64,000 nt of DNA, taken from NCBI GenBank assembly GCA_023168345.1, contig AP025689.1, forward strand, positions 3,616,001 to 3,680,000, given 5' to 3'. The notes beneath the pieces were generated by a model. It was not told where the DNA came from. It did not search any database and saw nothing but the letters and a program-made list of their open reading frames with translations. This document shows, piece by piece, positions 42,646 to 51,966 of the stretch. The position numbers and the translations under genes were made by a program. Positions within the stretch are counted from its first letter, which is position 1; every line of letters begins with the position of its first letter. The DNA comes from Lysinibacillus sp. PLM2. Lineage in GTDB: Bacteria; Bacillota; Bacilli; Bacillales_A; Planococcaceae.

Positions 42646-43506
42646 TTAACACGTTGATCTGATCCCAGATTCAATATATGAAAAACTACTTTCAATTTGT
42701 TCATTTGTCTTCTGGAATGCCATATATTGCTTTCGGTTATTAGCAATCATACCTTCAATTAAAGCATTAATTATTGAGCATAATGATGTAGACGTTTCAA
42801 TAGACATTTGCTTTTGAATATTTATAGTAAACATAGCATCAGTATAGTCTCGTATCGGTGATAATGTTGAATTTGTAAGTGCGACCACTTTCGCTTTTTT
42901 ATTTTTCGCTAAATTAGCAATCGTTAGTACATCTTCTAGCACATGATCAACGGCTACAATGACTAATACAGAATCTTTATCCATATTACTTAATTGCTGC
43001 ACAATATCTTCCATCTCATGTTGAATCTGCTTTACATGTTTCCTTAAGTTTTTTAATGCACTTGTCATGAAATTAGCTGCTGGTGCTGATTGTCTAAACC
43101 CAAGTACATATACGAACTGGGACTCATGTAATAGCTTTGTAGCCAATTCAAACTGTTGAGGATCAATTAATTCAATCGTATTTAAAATACTTGATACATC
43201 CTCATTCATAATCTCTTTAATGAAATTCGTTTGCTTTTTGGAAACGACAACTTTTTGTTCTTCTTTTGAAGATATCCCATTGAATAAATCATATTTTAAC
43301 TTCTCTTGCAGTTCGTGATAGCCTGACAATTCCATGGCATAACAAAAACGGATAACTGTTGATTCACTAACACCAATTAGTTGTCCCACCTCGGAAGCTA
43401 TATGAGTAGCTACTATATTAGGGTTATCAACAACAAATTGAGCAACTTTACGCTGACCTCTAGATAGTCGAATATATCGTTTTTTTATAGTTTCAATGAT
43501 ATTCAT
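42646..43506 (-). CDS. MurR/RpiR-family transcriptional regulator
   Basis: This 286-residue regulator has an N-terminal RpiR helix-turn-helix (ATHIASEVGQLIGVSESTVIRFCYAMELSGYHEL) and a C-terminal SIS sugar-phosphate isomerase domain (QFVYVLGFRQSAPAANFMTSAL, DSVLVIVAVDHVLEDVLTIANLAKNKKAKVVALTNS). The ligand and target are unknown. The frame is open to 43533; the ATG at 43504-43506 is taken because the protein then begins MNIIETIKKRYIRLSRGQ as in relatives, with GGAAG 5 bases upstream. It lies beside niaP but no shared operon is evident. Confidence 0.88.
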   Translation of the reverse strand: MNIIETIKKRYIRLSRGQRKVAQFVVDNPNIVATHIASEVGQLIGVSESTVIRFCYAMELSGYHELQEKLKYDLFNGISSKEEQKVVVSKKQTNFIKEIMNEDVSSILNTIELIDPQQFELATKLLHESQFVYVLGFRQSAPAANFMTSALKNLRKHVKQIQHEMEDIVQQLSNMDKDSVLVIVAVDHVLEDVLTIANLAKNKKAKVVALTNSTLSPIRDYTDAMFTINIQKQMSIETSTSLCSIINALIEGMIANNRKQYMAFQKTNEQIESSFSYIESGIRSTC

Positions 43507-43719
43507 GTTAGCTTCCAAACCTCCCTTATACATGTTAATAGCATATATTTGATAAATGATAGGTTAACATTAATAAAAATTAAATACAATGAGTTTTCTG
43601 AAAAATCTTTCATAAACTAAAGTAAAATGTTCGAAATTTCGACAAAATTAGATAGGTATTATCTAAAATAGGTATAGGATGGGATATTCTGTATGAATTT
43701 CTTTATTTTTAATAAACAA

Positions 43720-43756
43720 AAGACTCAAAAGTGCAGTTCACTTTTGAGTCTTAATA
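43720..43756 (-). terminator. Intrinsic terminator after niaP
   Basis: A perfect 12-bp stem GACTCAAAAGTG/CACTTTTGAGTC with a 5-nt loop and T-rich tail on the minus strand. Confidence 0.88.
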
Positions 43757-43764
43757 CTTTTTCA

Positions 43765-45009
43765 TTATTCAAGCTCTGTTTGCATTGTTTCTTTCCCTAA
43801 GAAAATAACGGCTATTACACCAATGACAATCGAGATACAGAAGATCATAAAGATTAAACCGAAGTCATAACCAGCAGTTAACAAGCTTCCAACTAATAAA
43901 GGACCAAAGATTCCTCCTACTCGCCCAACTGCCGCTGCCATACCAGATCCTGTACCTCTTATAATTAACGGGTACTGTTCAGGCGTATATGCGTAAAGTG
44001 CTCCCCAAGCACCTAGATTAAAGAAGGATAAAAGTATACCAGAAATAAGTAATACTTCAATTGTTTCTGCACTCCCAAAAACTAATGCACTTCCAGCAGT
44101 GCCTAATAAATAGGTTACAAGCACAAATTTTCTACCTAACTTTTCAATAAACCATGCAGCTGAGAAATACCCTGGAAGCTGTGCTAGTGTCATAATCAGT
44201 ACATATCCAAAACTTGAAATTAAACTAAAGCCCTTATTAACCATTACACTCGGTAACCATAGAAACATTCCGTAATAAGAAAATACTACAACAAACCAAA
44301 GTATCCATAACATGATGGTTGCTTTAGCATATTTTTTTCCCCAAATCCCAGCCATGTTTTGTAAAATACTTCTCTTTTTTGCTTCTGGTCTAGCTGTAAA
44401 CTGTGGAGAATCCGGTAAATGCAAACGAATATACAGGGCATAAAATGCAGGTATTGCCGTGATTAAAAGTGCCACCCGCCAACCTTCAATTGGCCAAAAA
44501 TCCGCTGGAATAACAAAATATGATATAACGGCTGCGATTAACCATCCTGCTGCCCAAAAGCTTTCTAACAAAACAACAACTCTTCCCCGTTCTTTTGCTT
44601 CAACGCTTTCAGAAACTAAAGTCGATGCTACTGGAAGTTCTCCACCTAATCCCATTCCAACAAAGAAACGTAAAATCATAAATGTAACAAAAGTGGTTGT
44701 TAAAGCAGACAATCCACTAGCAACTGAAAATATAACCAGTGTCCATATGAAAATCGTTTTTCGTCCTACTTTATCGGCAAATACCCCAAATACAAGTGCC
44801 CCTACTGCCATGCCAATTGAGTTAATACTCCCAATCCACCCCATTTGGCTGCTGTTTAATCCCCAATCTGCTGCCAGCGCTGCAATAACAAAAGACAATA
44901 TTCCTACATCCATTGCATCAAACATCCATCCAACACCTGCAACGCCTAATAATTTGTTTCTGGAAATTGTTTTATTGTTAGTGCTTGTCTCCACTGTGAC
45001 ATTACTCAT
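43765..45009 (-). CDS. niaP: Niacin transporter NiaP (MFS)
   Basis: This 414-residue, 12-helix MFS importer is strikingly similar to B. subtilis NiaP (GVAGVGWMFDAMDVGILSF, GMGLGGELPVASTLVSE, VVFSYYGMFLWLPSVMVNKGFS, AYTPEQYPLIIRGTGSG and a shared C-terminus KETMQTELE). It takes up nicotinic acid for NAD synthesis. The ATG follows AGGTG by 5 bases. The sequence over the ribosome site resembles a half NiaR operator. Confidence 0.92.
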   Translation of the reverse strand: MSNVTVETSTNNKTISRNKLLGVAGVGWMFDAMDVGILSFVIAALAADWGLNSSQMGWIGSINSIGMAVGALVFGVFADKVGRKTIFIWTLVIFSVASGLSALTTTFVTFMILRFFVGMGLGGELPVASTLVSESVEAKERGRVVVLLESFWAAGWLIAAVISYFVIPADFWPIEGWRVALLITAIPAFYALYIRLHLPDSPQFTARPEAKKRSILQNMAGIWGKKYAKATIMLWILWFVVVFSYYGMFLWLPSVMVNKGFSLISSFGYVLIMTLAQLPGYFSAAWFIEKLGRKFVLVTYLLGTAGSALVFGSAETIEVLLISGILLSFFNLGAWGALYAYTPEQYPLIIRGTGSGMAAAVGRVGGIFGPLLVGSLLTAGYDFGLIFMIFCISIVIGVIAVIFLGKETMQTELE

Positions 45010-45010
45010 C

Positions 45011-45028
45011 TAATCACCTGTCTTTACA
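45011..45028 (-). promoter_or_regulatory. Possible NiaR-like operator over the niaP ribosome site
   Basis: On the minus strand TGTAAAGACAGGTGATTA contains AGACAGGTG, matching one half of the AGACA-GTGTCT-type operator that I recall for the niacin repressor NiaR. The second half is poor. It overlaps the AGGTG ribosome site. Confidence 0.3.
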
Positions 45029-45279
45029 TTTGTATTAACACATATTAAAAATAACTATAATTTGAAAAACTTACAAGAGGTATTTTTATTTTTTTTAATT
45101 TTTTTGTGAAACCTAATTCCTCTTTACTTATATCCAATTAAAGCTTTTACTGTTGGTTTAAAGAAAGAGACTCGAGAGGACCTAACTTAATTCCAACTAA
45201 TATTTCCTTCAAGATGTATGAAACTTTGGAGATCGTTTAATTTAAACTTATATAGTTTGTGTTAATTTAGTAAATTCTA

Positions 45280-45308
45280 TTGAAATGTACTATTGTGTTG
45301 CGTTAAAA
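45280..45308 (+). promoter_or_regulatory. Candidate sigma-A promoter for thrC-thrB
   Basis: TTGAAA (45280-45285), 17 bases, TTAAAA (45303-45308), followed by a leader of about 50 nt before the thrC ribosome site AAGGAG. Confidence 0.5.
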
Positions 45309-45363
45309 TGTCTCTTATATACAAACAACTGTTCATCTTAAGAGAACAAAAGGAGATCATATT

Positions 45364-46416
45364 ATGTGGAGAGGTCTTATTGAAGAATATAAAGAATTTT
45401 TACCCGTTACTGAGAAAACACCTTCATTAACATTAAACGAAGGAAACACTCCATTAATTCATTTAGTTAATCTGTCTAAGCAATTAGGCATTGAGTTATA
45501 TGGTAAATACGAAGGTTTAAATCCTACTGGCTCATTTAAAGACCGCGGTATGGTTTTTGCTGTTGCAAAAGCTATCGAAGAGGGAACAAAATGTGTTATT
45601 TGTGCCTCTACAGGAAATACATCAGCTGCAGCGAGCGCTTATGCTGCACGTGCAGGCATCGAATCTATTGTTGTTATTCCAAAGGGAAAAGTTGCACTTG
45701 GTAAATTAGCTCAAGCTTGTATGTATGGTGCAAAAATTATAGAAATCGATGGCAACTTTGATGACGCTTTAAGAATCGTTCGTGAAGTAAGTGAAACGAC
45801 TGCAGTAACTCTTGTAAATTCAGTAAACCCTAATCGTATTGAGGGACAAAAGACTGCTGCTTTCGAAATTGTTGATGGTTTAGGATCTGCTCCAGATTAT
45901 TTATGTATTCCTGTCGGAAATGCAGGCAATATTACTGCTTACTGGAAAGGTTTCAAAGAATATAATGAAGCTAAAAATACTGGTTTACCTAAAATGTATG
46001 GATTCGAAGCAGAAGGTGCAGCAGCCATTGTAAAAGGCGAGCCAATCGCTAATCCTGAAACAGTTGCAACTGCTATTCGTATCGGTAACCCAGCAAGCTG
46101 GCAATATGCCGAAGCAGCTCGAGATGAGTCTGGTGGTATTATTGATTCAGTTACGGATGAAGAAATCTTAGCTGCGTACAAATTAATCGCTAGCTCCGAG
46201 GGTATCTTTGTAGAACCAGGTTCCGCGGCTTCTCTTGCAGGCGTTATTAAATCTGTAGAAAATGGAAAAATTGAAAAAGGTAGCCGTGTTGTTACTGTGT
46301 TTACTGGTAACGGATTAAAGGACCCTGATACAGCAATGAAGGTTTCTACAATCGATATAGTATCTTTAAAAAATAATGAAGAAGACATTAGAAATTATAT
46401 TGAGGGAATTCTATGA
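45364..46416 (+). CDS. thrC: Threonine synthase
   Basis: This 350-residue PLP enzyme converts O-phosphohomoserine to threonine. The PLP lysine is Lys59 in [10 protein letters not shown]; the phosphate cup is [12 protein letters not shown], and [10 protein letters not shown] binds the cofactor. It belongs to the short ThrC type of Bacilli. AAAAGGAG precedes the ATG. The stop overlaps the thrB start by 4 bp (ATGA), so the pair is translationally coupled. The usual first gene, hom, is absent here. Confidence 0.96.
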   Translation: MWRGLIEEYKEFLPVTEKTPSLTLNEGNTPLIHLVNLSKQLGIELYGKYEGLNPTGSFKDRGMVFAVAKAIEEGTKCVICASTGNTSAAASAYAARAGIESIVVIPKGKVALGKLAQACMYGAKIIEIDGNFDDALRIVREVSETTAVTLVNSVNPNRIEGQKTAAFEIVDGLGSAPDYLCIPVGNAGNITAYWKGFKEYNEAKNTGLPKMYGFEAEGAAAIVKGEPIANPETVATAIRIGNPASWQYAEAARDESGGIIDSVTDEEILAAYKLIASSEGIFVEPGSAASLAGVIKSVENGKIEKGSRVVTVFTGNGLKDPDTAMKVSTIDIVSLKNNEEDIRNYIEGIL

Positions 46417-47327
46417 ATAAAAAATGGCAAATTACTGTCCCAGGAAGCACCGCTAATTTAGGACCTGGATTTGACTCGATTGGACTTAGTTTGTCTCTAT
46501 ATTTACATTTAACAGTGTCGCTATCAGATAAATGGGAAATCATACATGTTTCTGAAGGTTTACCACAGGAATTTAAAATAGAAGACCATTTAATTTATCA
46601 GATCGCTCATGAAACAGCTGCACGCTTTAATAAGGAAATGCCAGCTTGCAAAATTGAAATGACGAGCGAGCTTCCGTTTGCACGCGGATTAGGTAGTAGT
46701 GCATCAGCTATTGTAGCAGGAATAGAATTAGCAAATATAGTATGTGGATTAAACTTATCCAAACAGGATAAATGTAATATTTCTTCTCAAATTGAGGGGC
46801 ATCCGGATAATGCAACAGCCTCCGTCTTAGGCGGTCTAACTATATCTTCAATGGACAAAGATGGAATTGTTGATACAATCCACGTTACTGATTTAGACAC
46901 TTCATTTGTTGTATTCATTCCTCAGGTTGAATTAAAAACATCTGAAGCAAGAAGTGTATTACCAGAACATTTTGAACGGCCTTATGCTGTTACAGCGAGC
47001 GCAAATGCCAATATGCTTGCTGCTGCGTTAATTGCAAAAGATTACGTACGTATCGGTCGTTATATGGAAGCTGATAAATTTCATGAACCGTTTCGAGCTC
47101 AATTAATTCCAGATTATTATGAGATTATTCAAATGGCAAAAGAACATGGTGCATATGGCACTGCTTTAAGTGGCGCTGGACCAACAATGATTTCTATGAT
47201 TCCTACTTCAATAGGGCAACGTTTTGTTAAAAAAATGCAAGAACTTTTCCCGTCACATCATGTATTGTTAACAAAGGCAGATCAAACAGGGGTAACAGTT
47301 TCTGAAGCCTCAGTTCTTACTCAATAA
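46413..47327 (+). CDS. thrB: Homoserine kinase
   Basis: This 304-residue GHMP kinase phosphorylates homoserine, supplying the ThrC substrate. Motifs are [16 protein letters not shown] near the N-terminus, the ATP loop [16 protein letters not shown], and the C-terminal [13 protein letters not shown]. It overlaps thrC by 4 bp and ends before a strong terminator. Confidence 0.96.
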   Translation: MNKKWQITVPGSTANLGPGFDSIGLSLSLYLHLTVSLSDKWEIIHVSEGLPQEFKIEDHLIYQIAHETAARFNKEMPACKIEMTSELPFARGLGSSASAIVAGIELANIVCGLNLSKQDKCNISSQIEGHPDNATASVLGGLTISSMDKDGIVDTIHVTDLDTSFVVFIPQVELKTSEARSVLPEHFERPYAVTASANANMLAAALIAKDYVRIGRYMEADKFHEPFRAQLIPDYYEIIQMAKEHGAYGTALSGAGPTMISMIPTSIGQRFVKKMQELFPSHHVLLTKADQTGVTVSEASVLTQ

Positions 47328-47330
47328 TTA

Positions 47331-47378
47331 TAAAAGGTGATTCAAACAGTGTTTAAGACTGTTATGAATCACCTTTTT
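47331..47378. terminator. Bidirectional terminator between thrB and the ZIP transporter gene
   Basis: Stem AAAAGGTGATTC with GAATCACCTTTT, inner ACAGT/ACTGT pairs, T-tract on both strands. Confidence 0.9.
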
Positions 47379-47381
47379 ATT

Positions 47382-48200
47382 TTAAGTTAATAACACTAAA
47401 CTAATAGCCATTACCGCCATACCACCGACAACACCATAAATCGAAAAATGAGTTTCATCGTATTTTTTTGCTGCTGGTAAAAGTTCGTCAAGAGAAATAA
47501 AGACCATTATCCCTGCGACAGCCGCAAAAATGATACCAAACAATACGTCATTTAAAAATGGCATCAAGATTAAATATGCTAATAATGCTCCTAGTGGTTC
47601 TGCTAATCCTGAAAGAAATGATAACTTAAATGCCTTCTTTCTTATTCCCGTTGCATAATAGATTGGAATAGCTACAGCAATCCCTTCTGGAATATTATGA
47701 ATGGCAACAGCTATCGCAATTGCTATCCCTACATTTGGATCTTGGATAGCAGACATAAATGTGGCAATACCTTCCGGGAAGTTATGAATGGCAATTGCTA
47801 GTGCAGTAAATAAGCCCATTTTCATCAGTTTATCTTGGTCTATTGCTGTTGTGTTTTTTTCTGCGGCTTGAACATCTTCAACTGTTTTTACTTCATGGGG
47901 ATTTTTGTTCTTTGGAATGAAACGGTCTATTAATGCAATAAAAACCATCCCTCCGAAAAAGCCTACTATTGTCATCCAATAGCCTTGCGAATCTCCCAAT
48001 GCATTTGTTAGTGAATCTTTTGCTTTTACAAATATCTCAACTAATGACACATAAATCATAACGCCCGCAGAAAAACCTAATGCAACTGACAAGAACTTCT
48101 TATTTGTTCTGGATGTGAAAAATGCAATTAATGCACCTACACCTGTAGCCAACCCCGCAAAAAGCGTTAAGCCGAAAGCCAAGATCACATTACTGTCCAT
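47382..48200 (-). CDS. zupT: ZIP family divalent metal transporter (ZupT-like)
   Basis: This 272-residue, eight-helix ZIP transporter moves zinc, iron or manganese into the cytoplasm. The metal-binding motifs of helices 4 and 5 are HNFPEGIATF and HNIPEGIAVAIPIYY, as in ZupT. A His-poor cytoplasmic loop (about 95-125) joins helices 3 and 4. The ribosome site GAGGGG is 11 bases from the ATG. It stands alone, with no visible Zur or Fur box in the region upstream. Confidence 0.9.
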   Translation of the reverse strand: MDSNVILAFGLTLFAGLATGVGALIAFFTSRTNKKFLSVALGFSAGVMIYVSLVEIFVKAKDSLTNALGDSQGYWMTIVGFFGGMVFIALIDRFIPKNKNPHEVKTVEDVQAAEKNTTAIDQDKLMKMGLFTALAIAIHNFPEGIATFMSAIQDPNVGIAIAIAVAIHNIPEGIAVAIPIYYATGIRKKAFKLSFLSGLAEPLGALLAYLILMPFLNDVLFGIIFAAVAGIMVFISLDELLPAAKKYDETHFSIYGVVGGMAVMAISLVLLT

Positions 48201-48547
48201 TTGGATTCTAATCCCCTCTTTAATTTTATAATAGTATTATATACTCAAATGTTTCCTATGTGCAACTTTTTTAGTTTTGGTTATATATTATGTACAAGGA
48301 AAACTTTTAAACCGTTTTCATTACTAATTTTTCAAGTGAAGAGTTTCTCTTTAGTATTTCAATCGTCACTTGGCTGAATTTTATCCATAAAGAGGTTTTT
48401 TTAAAATCATGTATTTCCACTTAAATAATATATGCTTCTACAAAATTGAATCCACTAAGTGCAGCATCATTTTAAACCTATGCAGATTCCTATTTTAATC
48501 CGTATTCGTTACAAAGCGGTTGGTTTTTACTTATTTACCATTTACAT
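48201..48547. other. Intergenic region upstream of the ZIP gene
   Basis: About 350 bp of AT-rich DNA with no reading frame carrying a ribosome site on either strand and no clear repeat or operator. I see nothing supportable in it beyond the hmoA terminator at its far end. Confidence 0.4.
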
Positions 48548-48578
48548 AAAAAAAACGCCCTTTTTTAAGGACGTTTTA
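48548..48578 (-). terminator. Intrinsic terminator after hmoA
   Basis: On the minus strand AACGTCCTT/AAGGGCGTT (one mismatch) with a T8 tail. Confidence 0.82.
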
Positions 48579-48580
48579 AC

Positions 48581-48913
48581 TTATTCTACAACCGTGTAAT
48601 TCCCATGTTCCATATTAATAACAAACTCTGGTTTTGGTGGTTTACCGCCATTCTCTTTAATTTTCTCTTTGTGCCCTGCGATATGCTCTGGACTCTTTTC
48701 CCAAGCCTTCCAAGCCTCTTCAGATTCCCAACGGATAATCATTACTACTTCTTCTTCTCCACGACGTACATTCTTTACAAGTAATTCGCGGCTAATAAAA
48801 CCTTCTCTTTGCTCAATCAAAGATGGGCCTTGACCTGGTTTCTTTTTAAAACGATCTAAAATCTTGTCCGAGTTTCCTTCTGTTACCGTCCATTTGCGAA
48901 TTTGAACAAACAC
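48581..48913 (-). CDS. hmoA: Heme-degrading monooxygenase HmoA (ABM domain)
   Basis: This 110-residue antibiotic-biosynthesis-monooxygenase-fold protein is similar to B. subtilis HmoA/YetG (MFVQIRKWTVTEGNSDKI, LVKNVRRGEEEVVMIIRWESEEAWKAWEKS, HIAGHK). Members open the heme ring to free iron; the heme-binding histidine is probably in HIAGHK. The gene is next to a siderophore uptake locus, which fits an iron role. No Fur box was seen directly upstream. Confidence 0.88.
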   Translation of the reverse strand: MFVQIRKWTVTEGNSDKILDRFKKKPGQGPSLIEQREGFISRELLVKNVRRGEEEVVMIIRWESEEAWKAWEKSPEHIAGHKEKIKENGGKPPKPEFVINMEHGNYTVVE

Positions 48914-49006
48914 TTTTTATTTCCTCCTTCATTTGTATCCTTATTAGCTATTCATTTATGATTACTATAAGCATTATACAGATAAATATATATTTTATCT
49001 TTAGAA

Positions 49007-49033
49007 AAAGCTGCCCAAAAATTTGGACAGCTT
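49007..49033 (-). terminator. Intrinsic terminator after yclQ
   Basis: Stem AAGCTG-CCAAA/TTTGG-CAGCTT (small bulge) followed by TTTT on the minus strand. Confidence 0.78.
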
Positions 49034-49043
49034 GATCATTTAA

Positions 49044-50069
49044 TTATTTCAATTCATCAAGAATTTCTTGGATTTTAGCAAGCTCAGATTGTAAGCCGCC
49101 TCCACCTACGTACCAAAGTGGACCATCTAAGTATACAATTCGATTGTCTTTATAAGCTGTTGTTTGTTTAATGATGTCATTTTCCATATCTGTTTCAATA
49201 TTCGATACATCACCTACAGCAGCTGTACGGTCAATAACGAATAGTACTTGTGGGTTAAACTCTAGGATTGCTTCAAAGCCAAAGTTTGAACCATGAGAAG
49301 ATGATTCAATATCTTCTGTTACTGGAACAAATCCATAAATATCATAAATGTAACCATAACGTGAATTTGTTGAGAAACCTGATAATTTACCTTCGTTATA
49401 CATCGTTACCAATGTATTATCGAATTGACCAGAAAGTTCTTTAATTTCTTCGATTGCAGCTTCAATTTTCGCAACGTGTTCTTTAGCTTCTGCTTCTTTA
49501 CCAAAGATTTGACCTGCGATATCTACTGATTTTAAGAATGTGTTCCAATAGTCTTCTTGTGTTGCTCCAACAAAGATTACATTTGGCGTAATTTCTTTTA
49601 ATTGCTCATAAAATACTGATTGACGGCCAGAGATGAAAATTACATCTGGCTGAATTTCAGCAATATCTTCAAATAATGGTTCTTTTAATGTACCAACATT
49701 TACATAATCATCACTGCTATATTTTGTTAAGTGTGCAGGTAATTGAGAATCTTGTGGAACCCCAACAATTCCTTCTACCCCAAGAGTGTCAAGTGTGTCT
49801 AAGAAACCGTAATCGAATACAACAATTTTTTCTGGCATTTTTTCAAGAGTAACATCTTCAAATAGAATTGTGCCAGCTTCTTCAGATTCGCTTTGAGAAA
49901 TTGTAGATGAAACAGTTAATGGATATCCTTCTTGAGTTGTTTCTGTTTCGTTTGATGGCTCAGCTTCCGAGCTAGTATTTGAATCAGTTGATTCACTGTT
50001 AGAATTACATGCAGCTAGCACAAATACTAACATTGCCAACATTAAAGTTAGTAATTTAAAATTTTTCAT
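49044..50069 (-). CDS. yclQ: Siderophore-binding lipoprotein (YclQ-like)
   Basis: This 341-residue type III periplasmic-binding-type lipoprotein has the lipobox VLAAC after a signal peptide and a Ser/Thr/Glu-rich linker, then a FeuA/FatB-like domain (ADIQPDVIFISGRQSVFYEQL, LSGFSTNSRYGYIYDIYGFVP). B. subtilis YclQ binds petrobactin and catecholates; the ligand here is presumed similar. The frame is open to 50120, but CAGGAGAG is 9 bases before the ATG at 50067-50069 and the upstream part contains the Fur box. Confidence 0.92.
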   Translation of the reverse strand: MKNFKLLTLMLAMLVFVLAACNSNSESTDSNTSSEAEPSNETETTQEGYPLTVSSTISQSESEEAGTILFEDVTLEKMPEKIVVFDYGFLDTLDTLGVEGIVGVPQDSQLPAHLTKYSSDDYVNVGTLKEPLFEDIAEIQPDVIFISGRQSVFYEQLKEITPNVIFVGATQEDYWNTFLKSVDIAGQIFGKEAEAKEHVAKIEAAIEEIKELSGQFDNTLVTMYNEGKLSGFSTNSRYGYIYDIYGFVPVTEDIESSSHGSNFGFEAILEFNPQVLFVIDRTAAVGDVSNIETDMENDIIKQTTAYKDNRIVYLDGPLWYVGGGGLQSELAKIQEILDELK

Positions 50070-50098
50070 TCTGTATTTCTCTCCTGTTCTTTTATTAA

Positions 50099-50119
50099 TG
50101 ATAATGAGAATCGTTATCA
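50099..50119 (-). promoter_or_regulatory. Fur box upstream of yclQ
   Basis: TGATAATGAGAATCGTTATC(A) is a near-perfect Fur operator (TGATAAT-type inverted repeat). It lies just downstream of the yclQ -10, where Fur-Fe would block transcription. Confidence 0.85.
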
Positions 50120-50129
50120 ACTAATTGAA

Positions 50130-50157
50130 ATTATATCATCTTAAAATTTATCGTCAA
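50130..50157 (-). promoter_or_regulatory. Separate promoter of yclQ
   Basis: TTGACG (50152-50157), 16 bases, TATAAT (50130-50135) on the minus strand, in the 179-bp gap between yclP and yclQ. With the Fur box just downstream this gives the binding protein its own iron-controlled transcript. Confidence 0.8.
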
Positions 50158-50248
50158 TACCTTTTATTAATATTTTTTTCCTTTTTTCCTTAAAAAAATG
50201 ATTTAGAAAATATTGTGAACAATAGTTTTCTAAATCATTAATTTTTAC

Positions 50249-51013
50249 CTAATGTGAGTTAAAATATACGCAGATACGACATCCGTTTTGCTCTTGTACC
50301 GGAATATGCATATCATATATTTCACGAAGTGCATCTGAATTGATAATTTCTTTCGTTGCTCCGCTTTTTACCACTTTACCGTTCTTTAGTGCAACGATAT
50401 AGTCAGAGTAGACGCTCGCAAAGTTAATATCATGCAATACAATCACAACTGTTTTACCTAACTCATCAACGAGTTTACGAAGGATTTTCATTATTTGAAC
50501 AGAATGTTTCATATCCAAATTGTTTAATGGTTCGTCTAAAAGCACATAATCTGTATCCTGGGCAATCACCATTGCAATAAATGCCCGTTGCTTTTGCCCA
50601 CCAGAAAGCTCATCTAAGTACTTATCTTGCATATCTGCTAGATTCATATAATCAATCGCTTGCTCGATGAATTGTTCATCTTCAGGTGTTAAGCGACCTT
50701 TCGAATAAGGATAACGTCCAAAAGAAACTAATTCACGTACTGTAAGTCTTACGTTTATGTAATTCGCCTGCTTTAAAATCGAAACGCGTTTAGCAAATTC
50801 ATTAGATTTCCATTGTTTTACATTGTTTTTATCAAGTAATACTTCGCCTGTATCTGCATCTAGTAATCGACTAACCATTGATAACAGTGTTGACTTACCA
50901 GCACCATTAGGACCAATAAAGGATGTAATAGATCCTGGTTGAATCGTAACGGAAACATCTTCTACAACAGGCTTGTTACCAAAATTCTTTGTTAAACCTT
51001 TAATTTCAATCAT
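50249..51013 (-). CDS. yclP: Siderophore ABC transporter ATP-binding protein (YclP-like)
   Basis: This 254-residue FepC-type ATPase has Walker A GPNGAGKST, signature LSGGQKQRAF, Walker B DYVLLDEP and the switch His in VLHDINFA. It drives uptake through YclN/YclO. It overlaps yclO by 4 bp. The C-terminus ends with a cysteine-containing tail (GCRICVYFNSH). Confidence 0.94.
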   Translation of the reverse strand: MIEIKGLTKNFGNKPVVEDVSVTIQPGSITSFIGPNGAGKSTLLSMVSRLLDADTGEVLLDKNNVKQWKSNEFAKRVSILKQANYINVRLTVRELVSFGRYPYSKGRLTPEDEQFIEQAIDYMNLADMQDKYLDELSGGQKQRAFIAMVIAQDTDYVLLDEPLNNLDMKHSVQIMKILRKLVDELGKTVVIVLHDINFASVYSDYIVALKNGKVVKSGATKEIINSDALREIYDMHIPVQEQNGCRICVYFNSH

Positions 51014-51966
51014 CCTGCTGCCCTACTTTCCTTTAATAATAAATAGATAAAGTAAATTCCACCGACAAAGTTAATAATAACACTCAATGTAGTTCGCATT
51101 TCAAATAAATGCTCCACCATAAATTGACCTCCGACTAATGCGATAACACTCATTAAACCGGCTCCCAAAATAAGTATTGAATGCTTATAGGTACTAAAGA
51201 ACTGATAAGACAGATTTGCTACGATTAATCCGAAAAATGTAATCGGACCTACTAAAGCTGTTGATGTAGCAATAAGTACTGATGAAAGGATTAAAACATT
51301 CAACACAAGTCGATCGTAGTTTATACCTAGATTCATCGCATTTTCACGACCAAGTGACATAACATCCAATTGACCCAAAATACGATAACCATAAAGAAAG
51401 GCTAGTAATAATATTACTATCGCTATATATAAAAGCTCGACTTTAATATTAGAAAAACTTGCAAATAATCGATTTTGTAAGCTCAGATATTCTACAGGGT
51501 CAATCAGCACTTGTAAAAATGTTACCAAGCTTCCCAGTAAAGTACCTATAACCATCCCAATTAGTAATAGTAAGTAAATAGGATGTTTATCCGCTCTAAA
51601 CAGGAATCGATAAAGAATAAGTGCAAACAACACCATTGCAACAATGGAAGTTGTAAAGTTTAAATATTGATTTAACACCCAAATTGATAATGACCCCGCT
51701 AAGAAGTATATTAACGTTTGAACTACTTCATACATGGAATCAAGTCCCATTACAGAAGGGGTTAAAATTCGATTATGTGTAATCGTTTGGAACACAACTG
51801 TTGAATATGCAATCGCAAAGCCTGTAACGATCATTGCACCTACACGCATCATACGACGTGGGAAGGCGTAATCGAATCCACCCTTTATATCATAAAAGCC
51901 ATACAACAAAATACATAGAATTGCGACTACTGCTAGAATGATAAGTTTTATACTATTTTTTCGCAT
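51010..51966 (-). CDS. yclO: Siderophore ABC transporter permease (YclO-like)
   Basis: This 318-residue FecCD/BtuC-type permease of about nine to ten helices forms a heterodimer with YclN. The cytoplasmic coupling segment is LDVMSLGRENAMNLGIN, and GPITFFGLIVANL is the family's conserved membrane motif. GGGGGAG is 5 bases before the ATG. It overlaps yclN by 14 bp and yclP by 4 bp. Confidence 0.93.
   Translation of the reverse strand: MRKNSIKLIILAVVAILCILLYGFYDIKGGFDYAFPRRMMRVGAMIVTGFAIAYSTVVFQTITHNRILTPSVMGLDSMYEVVQTLIYFLAGSLSIWVLNQYLNFTTSIVAMVLFALILYRFLFRADKHPIYLLLLIGMVIGTLLGSLVTFLQVLIDPVEYLSLQNRLFASFSNIKVELLYIAIVILLLAFLYGYRILGQLDVMSLGRENAMNLGINYDRLVLNVLILSSVLIATSTALVGPITFFGLIVANLSYQFFSTYKHSILILGAGLMSVIALVGGQFMVEHLFEMRTTLSVIINFVGGIYFIYLLLKESRAAG

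Larger units (their letters stand above)
45010..45363. other. Intergenic region between niaP and thrC
   Basis: About 354 bp between divergent genes. It holds the probable thrC promoter and a possible NiaR half-site next to niaP. No T-box or other riboswitch structure was recognised, although thrC-type operons in Firmicutes can carry such leaders. Confidence 0.45.

Noticed and set aside
43728-43750. GTGCAGTTCA in the niaP terminator loop, like the end of the IS150-type element
   Set aside because: The match is short and is explained by the perfect terminator stem; no partner end or duplication is present.
44459-45013. 184-codon frame antisense to niaP
   Set aside because: Shadow of the niaP coding sequence; Thr/Ser/Pro-rich composition typical of reverse-frame reading, with no ribosome site.
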